From Armatimonadota bacterium (GTDB lineage: Bacteria > Sysuimicrobiota > Sysuimicrobiia > Sysuimicrobiales > Sysuimicrobiaceae): a DNA stretch of 38,239 bases. Numbering within the stretch: the first letter of the stretch is position 1; each line of letters starts with the position of its first letter. The translations under genes were made by a program, and so were the position numbers. The stretch spans positions 1-38,239 of the forward strand of contig JANXBY010000031.1 in assembly GCA_025060455.1 (NCBI GenBank), in the 5' to 3' direction. The notes beneath the pieces are model-generated. The model was given only the letters and a program-made list of their open reading frames with translations, did no database searches and was not told the origin of the DNA. Below are positions 32,536 to 38,239 of this stretch, piece after piece.

Positions 32536-33720
32536 TCAAGCGGTGCGCGCGCCCAGCCAGCCGTCCACCACCACGTCCGGGGCGTCTACCCACTCGCCCT
32601 GCGCCAGGATCACCGCCCGGTGCACGGTCGCTTCCAGCTCCCGCACGTTGCCGGGCCACGGGTGCTGCCGGAGCCTGTGCAGGGCCGCCTCCGTGAAGCC
32701 CCGCACGGGCTTTCCCGTCTGCCGCCGGTACTTCTGCAGGAAGAAGTCCACCAGCAGAGGCAGGTCCTCCAACCGTTCCCGCAGGGGCGGCAGGTGCAGC
32801 GACACCACGTTCAGGCGGTAGTACAGGTCCTCCCGGAAGGTGCCCTCCCGCACCATCTGCCGCAGGTCCCGGTTAGTGGCCGCGACGATGCGGCAGTCCA
32901 CCCGGATGGGGCGGTTCCCACCCACCCGCTCCACCACCCGCTCCTGCAGCACTCGCAGCAACTTCACCTGCATGCGGGGCGACATGTCCCCCACCTCGTC
33001 CAGGAACAGGGTGCCGCCGTGGGCTTGTTCGAACTTGCCCGGCCGCGCGCCCACCGCGTGGGTGTACGCGCCCTTCTCGTGGCCGAACAGCTCCGTCTCC
33101 AGCAACGTCTCCGGCACCGCTCCGCAGTGCAGGACCACCAGCGGCCCGGAGGCTCTGCGGCTCTGCAGGTGGATGGACCGGGCCACCAGCTCCTTCCCGG
33201 TCCCCGATTCGCCCGTGAGGAGCACCGTGGCGTCCGTGGGGGCCACGATGGACGCCACCCGCAGGACCTCGTGCATGGCGGGCGAGTTGCCCACCACGCC
33301 GTCGAATCGGTACGCGCGGGCCAGGTCCGCCTGCCACCGCGCCCGCTCGCTCTGCTCGTCCCGCACCCGGGCCAGCTGGCGGATCCGCGACAGGGCGGTT
33401 TCGATCCCCTCCGACCCGCTCACCACGTCCGCGGCTCCCGCCCGCACCGCCGCCACCACCTGTGAGACGGTGGGCGAAGGCAGCGCCACCACCACTGGCA
33501 CGTCCGGGAGGCGTGCCCGCACCGCCGCCACCTGTTCGGGGCTGCGGGCCACCACCGCGGTCACCCTCTCCGGGTGCACCACCGCCTCCTCCGACGCCAC
33601 CGCCGCGTGTAGGCCGGCCCGGTGCAGTTCACACCGGAGTTCCTCTAGGAGGTCGTCCAGGGGTTCGAGGAAGAGGACCGTCTCGCGCGCTTCCGTCCGC
33701 CGGGCAGTTCCCGGTTCCAT
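32536..33720 (-). CDS. Sigma-54-dependent activator (FleQ/FlgR-like) without DNA-binding domain
   Basis: AAA+ enhancer-binding-type protein that would open sigma-54 promoters. It has 394 residues from ATG 33720, with AGGAG upstream. Residues 13-115 are receiver-like but lack the phospho-acceptor aspartate (VTAVVARSP where VLLDxxxP is expected), as in FleQ-type proteins. The AAA+ domain has Walker A GESGTGKE (170-177), the loop GAYTHA (217-222, normally GAFTGA), Walker B GTLFLDE (236-242), [10 protein letters not shown] (295-304) and WPGNVREL (355-362). The protein ends about 30 residues later with no Fis-type helix-turn-helix, like Helicobacter FlgR. Its own gene has a sigma-54-type promoter. 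Confidence 0.93.
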   Translation of the reverse strand: MEPGTARRTEARETVLFLEPLDDLLEELRCELHRAGLHAAVASEEAVVHPERVTAVVARSPEQVAAVRARLPDVPVVVALPSPTVSQVVAAVRAGAADVVSGSEGIETALSRIRQLARVRDEQSERARWQADLARAYRFDGVVGNSPAMHEVLRVASIVAPTDATVLLTGESGTGKELVARSIHLQSRRASGPLVVLHCGAVPETLLETELFGHEKGAYTHAVGARPGKFEQAHGGTLFLDEVGDMSPRMQVKLLRVLQERVVERVGGNRPIRVDCRIVAATNRDLRQMVREGTFREDLYYRLNVVSLHLPPLRERLEDLPLLVDFFLQKYRRQTGKPVRGFTEAALHRLRQHPWPGNVRELEATVHRAVILAQGEWVDAPDVVVDGWLGARTA

Positions 33721-33761
33721 CGTCGCTCCTATCGCTCCCGGACCCGCAGAAAAATTGGGGA

Positions 33762-33777
33762 GTCCGGACGTCCGGAC
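33762..33777. repeat. 16-bp palindrome in the activator leader
   Basis: GTCCGGACGTCCGGAC is a perfect palindrome made of two self-complementary 8-bp units. It lies 42 nt upstream of the activator ATG, within the predicted leader. It could be a protein-binding operator or an RNA fold; the sequence does not decide. Confidence 0.6.
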
Positions 33778-33807
33778 CTGGTGGTCCGCGCCCGAGGCTC
33801 CCCCCGA

Positions 33808-33827
33808 TGGGTCCCCTTCGGGACCCA
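33808..33827 (-). repeat. Hairpin at the predicted 5' end of the activator mRNA
   Basis: Perfect 8-bp arms TGGGTCCC and GGGACCCA around a 4-nt loop. The upstream edge coincides with the transcription start predicted from the sigma-54 site (about 33827), so the transcript would begin with this stem. Such stems often stabilise mRNA. Confidence 0.6.
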
Positions 33828-33838
33828 CCACCGTCACT

Positions 33839-33852
33839 GCAAGATCCGTGCC
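33839..33852 (-). promoter_or_regulatory. Sigma-54 (-24/-12) promoter for the activator gene
   Basis: The minus strand reads TGGCACGGATCTTGCA, the best match to the consensus in the window, 5 nt after the MCP2 stop codon. The predicted leader to ATG 33720 is about 107 nt, much longer than those of the other units, and contains two inverted repeats. Confidence 0.87.
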
Positions 33853-33856
33853 ACGG

Positions 33857-35587
33857 TCACACCTGGAACCGGGCCACCACCCGCTCCAGTTCCTCCGCCA
33901 CCCTCGCCAGGCGTTGCGCGCCGCCCGACATCTCGTGGGTGCTGGCGGAGATCTCCTCCACCGCCGCGCCCACCTGTTCCGCGGAGGCGGAGTTCTGCTG
34001 GGCGGTCTCCAGCAGCTTGCGCACCGTGGCCTCGATCTGCTGGGCGCTGGCGGACAGTTGCTGGGTGGCCGCGGACACTCCTTCCGTCCGTCCCGTGACG
34101 TCCGCCACGCTGCGCCGGATGCGCTGGAACGCCTCGCCCGCCTCGTCCGCAAGCCGCACGCCCTGCTGGACCTCCTGCACGCCCCGCTCCATGACGCGCA
34201 CCGCCCGCTGTGTCTCCTCCTGGATCTCCCGGACGATCTCCGCGATCTGCTCCGCCGCCTGCGCGGACTCCTGGGCCAGCTTGCGGACCTCCTCCGCCAC
34301 CACCGCAAATCCCCGGCCCTGTTCGCCGGCCCGCGCCGCCTCGATGGCCGCGTTCAGGGCCAGGAGGTTGGTCTGGGAGGCGATCTCGGTGATCAGACCC
34401 ACGATGCGGCCGATGTTCTTGCCCTTCTCCCCCAACACCGAGACCACCTGGGCCATCTCCTCCGCGGCGTGGCGGATCTCGCCCATGGCCTGCACCACCC
34501 GCTCCACCCGCGCGGCGCCCTCCGAGGCGGCCTCGTTGGCCTGCTGGGCCGCCTGCGCGGTCTGGCTGGTGTTGCCCGCCACCTCCTCCAGACTGCGGCT
34601 CACCTGCTGCACCGTCTGGGTGGTCTCGTGCACGCTGCGGGCCTGCAGCTCCGCGCCGCTGGACACGTCCTGCACCGCCCGCGCGATCTCCGACGCGCTG
34701 CGGGCCACCTGGTCGCTGGTCGCAGCCACCTGGCGGGACGCGGCGGCCACCTCGCCCGCGCTGTCGCGCAGCTGCTCCACCATGGCCCGCAGGGAGTCCA
34801 CCGCGCCCTGGAGGCCTGCGGCCATGCGTCCCAACTCGTCCTGGCCGTGCACCGCCACCCGGTGCGTCAGGTCGCCGCGGCTCAGGGCTGCCACCGCCTC
34901 CTCCACCGCCCGCACCTGCGCCACCAGGCGCCGCGTGGTGGACCACGCGAACACCCCAGCGATCACCAAGCCGACAACCAGCACGCCTACAATGTTGCGG
35001 TGGAGGCTCCGCTCGAGGGCCGCGACCCGCTGGTCCCGCGCCTTGGCGTGCTGGGCCAGCTGGTCCTGCAGCTGGTCCAGCTGCTCCCGGGCGGGGTCGA
35101 ACGTCCCGCGGACCTTCTGCCGTCCCTGCTCCAGGGCGTCCCCCGACGTCAGGAGGCCCTGTTCGTATTGAGCGCGCAGGCTGCGGATCTCGTCGCCCCA
35201 CGTACGGACGCCGCTGGCGAACCCCGCGGCCAGCAGCCGGTCGCGCTCCTCTGCCAGGAACTCCTGCGCCTTGGTGGCCCGGTCCACCGCCTGCTGGAGG
35301 TTCTCGTCCATGAACTGGGCCAACTCCTGGTACCGCGTCTTGTTGTTGGGGTCGGTACTCAGCAGGGCGTAGAAGGCCGAGAGGGCCTGGTAGGCGTCCC
35401 GGTCCGCCTGCAGCACGTGGTCCAGGGCCTCCGTCTGCCGCTGCACCACCGTGAGCTCCGCCTGCAGCCGGTCCACGGCCCGCAGGGCCGTCACGCCGTT
35501 GGCCACCACCAGCGCCCCCAGCAGCCCCAGGGTGACCAACAGCTTCCACCGGACTGGCCAGTCTGCCACGCGCAACCACCGCTTCAC
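33857..35587 (-). CDS. Methyl-accepting chemotaxis protein (MCP2)
   Basis: Complete chemoreceptor of 576 residues from GTG 35587, chosen for GGAGGTGAGG eight bases upstream; an in-frame GTG at 35602 is less likely. The first membrane helix (about 15-33, [17 protein letters not shown]) and second (about 200-222, [16 protein letters not shown]) enclose a roughly 165-residue, mainly helical sensor domain like a four-helix bundle. HAMP follows ([13 protein letters not shown]), then a long coiled coil with the signalling tip [20 protein letters not shown], followed by [18 protein letters not shown]. There is no C-terminal CheR/CheB tether. The ligand is unknown. Confidence 0.95.
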   Translation of the reverse strand: MKRWLRVADWPVRWKLLVTLGLLGALVVANGVTALRAVDRLQAELTVVQRQTEALDHVLQADRDAYQALSAFYALLSTDPNNKTRYQELAQFMDENLQQAVDRATKAQEFLAEERDRLLAAGFASGVRTWGDEIRSLRAQYEQGLLTSGDALEQGRQKVRGTFDPAREQLDQLQDQLAQHAKARDQRVAALERSLHRNIVGVLVVGLVIAGVFAWSTTRRLVAQVRAVEEAVAALSRGDLTHRVAVHGQDELGRMAAGLQGAVDSLRAMVEQLRDSAGEVAAASRQVAATSDQVARSASEIARAVQDVSSGAELQARSVHETTQTVQQVSRSLEEVAGNTSQTAQAAQQANEAASEGAARVERVVQAMGEIRHAAEEMAQVVSVLGEKGKNIGRIVGLITEIASQTNLLALNAAIEAARAGEQGRGFAVVAEEVRKLAQESAQAAEQIAEIVREIQEETQRAVRVMERGVQEVQQGVRLADEAGEAFQRIRRSVADVTGRTEGVSAATQQLSASAQQIEATVRKLLETAQQNSASAEQVGAAVEEISASTHEMSGGAQRLARVAEELERVVARFQV

Positions 35588-35624
35588 GCGCCTCACCTCC
35601 ACGCGACGTTCTGCTACAGGACCT

Positions 35625-35638
35625 GCAACCTCCGTGCC
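35625..35638 (-). promoter_or_regulatory. Sigma-54 (-24/-12) promoter for MCP2
   Basis: The minus strand reads CGGCACGGAGGTTGCA, between the fliT-like gene and MCP2. The predicted start of transcription near 35613 gives a 26-nt leader that contains the GGAGG of MCP2. Confidence 0.84.
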
Positions 35639-35641
35639 GGC

Positions 35642-35962
35642 TTACCGGTAGGTGTCCAGGAAGCGCGACTCCTCCGCTGCCACCACCGGCCGCAGCAGGT
35701 CCCGCAGCCGGCGCGCGCGGTCCACGAGCCTGCGGTTGACCTCGAGGGCCTCCTGCAGCAGGGGGAGCGCCTGCGCCCGCAGTACGGCCGGGTCCGACGC
35801 CGAGCCAGGCACGGCGCGGTCTGCGGCGTCCATGGCCCGCTGGCGGGCCGCGAGGTGGGCCAGCACCGCCGTCCACTGCCCCCGGTCTGCGGCGCGTGCC
35901 GCCTCCCGGGTGGACCGCAGCACCTCCCGGCACGCCTCCACGTACGCCCGCGCGGACGTCAC
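35642..35962 (-). CDS. Small helical protein, FliT-like flagellar chaperone candidate
   Basis: A 106-residue, entirely helical, Ala/Arg-rich protein starting at GTG 35962 and overlapping the fliS stop as GTGA. No strong family motif is visible. Position directly after fliD-fliS, where fliT usually lies, and size and helix content similar to FliT suggest a chaperone for the filament cap protein FliD. It could also be another export chaperone (FlgN-like). The sequence contains AARQRAMDAADRAV and LLQEALEVNRRLVDRARRLR. Function is inferred from context. Confidence 0.7.
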   Translation of the reverse strand: MTSARAYVEACREVLRSTREAARAADRGQWTAVLAHLAARQRAMDAADRAVPGSASDPAVLRAQALPLLQEALEVNRRLVDRARRLRDLLRPVVAAEESRFLDTYR

Positions 35963-36342
35963 GACACCGTCCCCTGGGAGCGCAACTGCCGGTCGGCCTG
36001 CTGCCAGGCGTCCTTCAGGTCCACCAGCCAGCCCCGGACGCGTTCCAGCTCTCCGGCGTCGCGGCGCCTGCGGGCGTCCGCCAGCCGCTCGAACATGAAC
36101 CGGTACAGGGCCAGCAGCCGGCCGGCGAGGTCGTACCGCAGGTCCAGGGAGGCCATGAGCTCTAGGAGGATCCGCTCCGCGCGGGTCACCGCCTGGCCCG
36201 CGGCGTCCGAGTCCCCTGCCCGGTACGCGCGCGCGGCCTCCTCCAGGAAGCGCGCCGCGCCCTCGTACAGCATCACCACCAGCTGGCCCCCAGACGCCGT
36301 GGACGCGTGGAAGGACCGGTAGGCAGAGGCAACCTGCTTCAC
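35959..36342 (-). CDS. fliS: Flagellin export chaperone FliS
   Basis: Cytoplasmic chaperone that keeps flagellin unpolymerised. It has 127 residues from GTG 36342, overlapping the fliD stop as GTGA. The N-terminal helix (AYRSFHASTASGGQLVVMLY) and EGAARFLEEAARAYRAGD are the classic FliS signature; LMASLDLRYDLAGRLLALYR and a C-terminal LVDLKDAWQQA follow. Length is normal. Flagellin itself lies two genes upstream, at the right edge. Confidence 0.94.
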   Translation of the reverse strand: MKQVASAYRSFHASTASGGQLVVMLYEGAARFLEEAARAYRAGDSDAAGQAVTRAERILLELMASLDLRYDLAGRLLALYRFMFERLADARRRRDAGELERVRGWLVDLKDAWQQADRQLRSQGTVS

Positions 36343-37679
36343 CGGCGATCCCCCCCGAGCCGCTGGATCTGTCGGCTCAGCCAGTCGCCCTGGGACCGCA
36401 GCTGGCCGAGGCTCCTCTCCAGCTCCGTGAACATGCGGACGAGCCGCTCCCGCTTGCGCTCCACCCGGTCCTCCCACCGCGCGATCTGCTGGTCGTAGGT
36501 GCGGATGCGGCTGTTGAGCGCGTCCACGGCCCCCCACACGGGGCCCCCCGGCTTGGTGAGCCCGTCTGACACCTCCCGCAGCCGGGCGCCCGCGGCCTCC
36601 AGCACCCGCCGTGCTTCGTCAAACCGGCCCTGCAGGGCGTCGGAGAGCTTCGACTCGTCCAGCGTGAGCCTGCCGTCCCGGCCCACCCGCACCCCCAGGT
36701 CGCTGAGCCGCCTGAGGGCCTGGTCGGCCACTTCCGTGCGGAGGACCGCGTCCGGCAGCTGGGCTTGGATCCGCTGGAGGGTCCCGTCGCCCTGCAGGGC
36801 CCCGCGCTGCCTGGTGTTTGGGTCGTACCTCCCGTACTGGCTGAGGGCGTCTGCGACGTCGTTGTACGCGGCCACGAACTCCCGTACCGCCCTTTTGACC
36901 GCTTCCACGTCCTGCTCCACGGTCACGGTGGCCGTACCGGCAGCCGCGAGCGCCAGGGTGACTCCCGGCAGGAGGTCCGTGACCAGGTTGGTCGGACGGT
37001 GCGCCGTCACAGCCCCGCTGCCCGTACCCAACACCACCTCGGCGTCCTGGGCCGGGCTGACCTCGTGGGGGAAGCTCAGCGCCTGCGCCCCACCCACCAG
37101 GCCGCTGGCGTCCACGGACACCGCCCCCGCCTGGCCGGAGGTCCTGGAGGTGACCAGCAGGCGGTAGCCGCCGTGCACGTGGACCACCGCGGCGTACACG
37201 CCCGCGCCCGCGGCGTTGATGGCCGCCGCGATCCCCGAGAGGGAGTTCTGGCCGTCTGCCACGGTGATGTCCTTGGAGCTGCCGTTGACGGTGACGGTCA
37301 AAGTGCCGGTGCCGAACACGAGGGCGTCCTTGTCCGCAACGGTCTCGGTGCTCAGCTGGTGGGCAGAAGCCAGCCGGCTGACGGTGACGGTGTAGGTGCC
37401 GGGTGGAGCGCCCGGGACCGCGGAGGCCACCACAACCCGGGTGTCGCTGCTGGTAGCCCTGGCAGCCTGGTAGGTGAGGTCCCTTGCCAGGGCCGCGGCC
37501 CGCTCTTCGAGGGCGGCGAGCTTGCTGTTCAGGGCCCGCCACGCGGAAAGCTTCGCGTCGGCGTCGCCCTTCCGGGCCTGCAGCTTCCGGACCGGCGCCC
37601 GCTCGATCTCCAGCAGCTTGTTGATGACCTCCGTGGTGTTCAGGCCCGAGACCAATCCGTCGACGCTCAACGTGGACAC
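36339..37679 (-). CDS. fliD: Filament cap protein FliD
   Basis: Cap that folds flagellin at the filament tip. It has 446 residues from GTG 37679, with GGAGGAGG upstream. The N-terminus (VDGLVSGLNTTEVINKLLEI) and the FliD_N coiled coil are typical. The middle has repeated beta-rich modules (PPGTYTVTVSRLASAHQL, DGQNSLSGIAAAINAAGAGV). The C-terminal part has VREFVAAYNDVADALSQYGR, LSDLGVRVGRDGRLTLDES, and a final coiled coil. It begins the fliD-fliS-fliT-like unit. Confidence 0.95.
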   Translation of the reverse strand: MSTLSVDGLVSGLNTTEVINKLLEIERAPVRKLQARKGDADAKLSAWRALNSKLAALEERAAALARDLTYQAARATSSDTRVVVASAVPGAPPGTYTVTVSRLASAHQLSTETVADKDALVFGTGTLTVTVNGSSKDITVADGQNSLSGIAAAINAAGAGVYAAVVHVHGGYRLLVTSRTSGQAGAVSVDASGLVGGAQALSFPHEVSPAQDAEVVLGTGSGAVTAHRPTNLVTDLLPGVTLALAAAGTATVTVEQDVEAVKRAVREFVAAYNDVADALSQYGRYDPNTRQRGALQGDGTLQRIQAQLPDAVLRTEVADQALRRLSDLGVRVGRDGRLTLDESKLSDALQGRFDEARRVLEAAGARLREVSDGLTKPGGPVWGAVDALNSRIRTYDQQIARWEDRVERKRERLVRMFTELERSLGQLRSQGDWLSRQIQRLGGDRR

Positions 37680-37733
37680 CTCAGCCCTCCTCCGCCCCTC
37701 CCCGCGTGGGGACCGGGGCCCACTTCAGGACAC

Positions 37734-37747
37734 GCAAGGACCGTGCC
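37734..37747 (-). promoter_or_regulatory. Sigma-54 (-24/-12) promoter for fliD-fliS-fliT-like
   Basis: The minus strand reads CGGCACGGTCCTTGCG in the 80-nt flaG-fliD gap. GG and GC are 10 nt apart and only the last base of the -12 box deviates. Predicted transcription near 37722 gives a leader of about 43 nt. Confidence 0.8.
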
Positions 37748-37759
37748 GCACCTCTCACA

Positions 37760-38053
37760 TCACACCCGCACGTCCACGCCGCCCGTACCCAGGAGAAACT
37801 CCACCACCTGGTTGGGTGGGATGGTCCGGATCGTCTCGCCGGTGCGGGTGTCGTAGATGCGGACCAGCACCCGGCCCGTGCGTTCGTCCACGATGAACTG
37901 CGCAGCCACGTCCAGGGCCGAGGGCACCGGCTGCCGCTGCACCCCGCCCTGCTGGGCCGTGCCCTGGCCGTTTCCGCCGCGGACCCGCTCTTCCCGTGCC
38001 GGCTGTGGCTCGGGCTTTTTCGGGCTGCCTGAGCTCGGCGGAGGGACCTGCAT
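37760..38053 (-). CDS. flaG: FlaG family protein
   Basis: Small protein that limits filament length in several bacteria. It has 97 residues from ATG 38053, chosen for the GGAGG eight bases upstream; GTG 38062 or 38059 are possible alternatives. The first half is Pro/Gln-rich and variable. The conserved C-terminal half is FIVDERTGRVLVRIYDTRTG followed by ETIRTIPPNQVVEFLL. It lies between flagellin and fliD, its usual place. Confidence 0.92.
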   Translation of the reverse strand: MQVPPPSSGSPKKPEPQPAREERVRGGNGQGTAQQGGVQRQPVPSALDVAAQFIVDERTGRVLVRIYDTRTGETIRTIPPNQVVEFLLGTGGVDVRV

Positions 38054-38072
38054 CTTCACCACCTCCCCGCCC

Positions 38073-38101
38073 GGGGGCGGGGCCTACCCGGCCCCGCCCC
38101 C
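38073..38101 (-). terminator. Strong inverted repeat between flagellin and flaG
   Basis: Perfect 12-bp arms GGGGGCGGGGCC (38073-38084) and GGCCCCGCCCCC (38090-38101) around a 5-nt loop, 12 nt after the flagellin stop. There is no T-run after it on the minus strand. It probably acts as a leaky terminator or 3' stabiliser for the abundant flagellin mRNA, with flaG reached by read-through. Confidence 0.68.
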
Positions 38102-38113
38102 GAAACCCTCCGC

Positions 38114-38239
38114 TTACCGCAGCAGCTGCAGCACGACCTGCGGTGCAGCGTTCGCCTGGGCCAGCATGGCCGTGCCGGCCTGGAGCAAGATCTGGTTGCG
38201 GGTGAACACCACCATCTCCTGCGCCATGTCCGCGTCCCG
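38114..38239 (-). CDS. Flagellin, C-terminal end (5' part outside window)
   Basis: The last 41 codons of a flagellin, in frame from the right edge to TAA at 38114. The visible end has [20 protein letters not shown], then [19 protein letters not shown], the standard D0 helix of flagellins that forms the inner filament tube. Position before flaG-fliD-fliS fits. The start, length and promoter cannot be seen. Confidence 0.95.
   Translation of the reverse strand, partial: RDADMAQEMVVFTRNQILLQAGTAMLAQANAAPQVVLQLLR

Noticed and set aside
32840-36322. A plus-strand open frame of about 1160 codons antisense to the activator and MCP2
   Set aside because: It is a shadow of very GC-rich coding DNA. It has low-complexity Arg/Ser/Pro composition and no domain, and the minus-strand frames encode clear proteins.
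1-38239. tRNA, rRNA, CRISPR arrays, insertion sequences or prophage genes
   Set aside because: None was seen. The window is gene-dense, with flagellar and chemotaxis genes on one strand and no transposase, integrase or direct-repeat array.

Overview
The window is a single 38-kb flagellar and chemotaxis island. It holds 46 recognisable genes, all on the minus strand; the first is cut by the left edge and the last by the right edge. The DNA is very GC-rich and uses GTG starts freely. At least 17 junctions are 4-nt ATGA/GTGA stop-start overlaps. Gene order (flgBC-fliEFGHIJ-fliK-flgD-flgE-flbD-motAB-fliLMY-fliOPQR-flhBAF-che), the presence of FlbD, a TIGR02530-type protein and a CheC-FliN fusion (FliY), and the absence of P- and L-ring genes here all resemble the fla/che operons of Bacillota-type, probably monoderm, bacteria. 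I cannot name the organism. A high-GC Bacillota or neighbouring Terrabacteria lineage is an inference.

Read in the direction of transcription (right to left), the order is: flagellin C-terminus, flaG, then fliD-fliS-fliT-like, a chemoreceptor, a sigma-54 activator (EBP), an HD-GYP protein with cheW-cheA-cheY, and rpoN. Next come flgB-flgC-fliE-fliF-fliG-fliH-fliI-fliJ, a lytic transglycosylase, fliK-flgD, a TIGR02530-type gene and flgE. Then follow flbD-motA-motB, fliL-fliM-fliY-fliO-fliP-fliQ-fliR and an HDOD gene. The last stretch is flhB-flhA-flhF, a PilZ gene, cheB, a GAF gene, cheR-cheD, a FliA-type sigma factor, and a second chemoreceptor running off the left edge. Missing from the window are flgM, flgN, flgK/L, flgF/G, flhG, csrA/fliW and most of flagellin.

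The most striking feature is regulatory. Eight intergenic sites match the sigma-54 -24/-12 promoter (GG-N10-GC, mostly CGGCACGGnnnTTGCA). They lie before MCP1, flhB, fliL, flgB, the HD-GYP/cheW/cheA/cheY/rpoN group, the EBP, MCP2 and fliD. The cluster encodes sigma-54 itself, with an unusual four-cysteine motif, and an activator that lacks a C-terminal DNA-binding domain. Both genes lie downstream of sigma-54-type promoters. The inferred picture is a self-contained sigma-54 flagellar regulon with positive feedback, feeding a FliA-type sigma factor at the distal end. PilZ, HD-GYP, HDOD and GAF proteins are built into the same operons and suggest cyclic-di-GMP or other small-molecule input.
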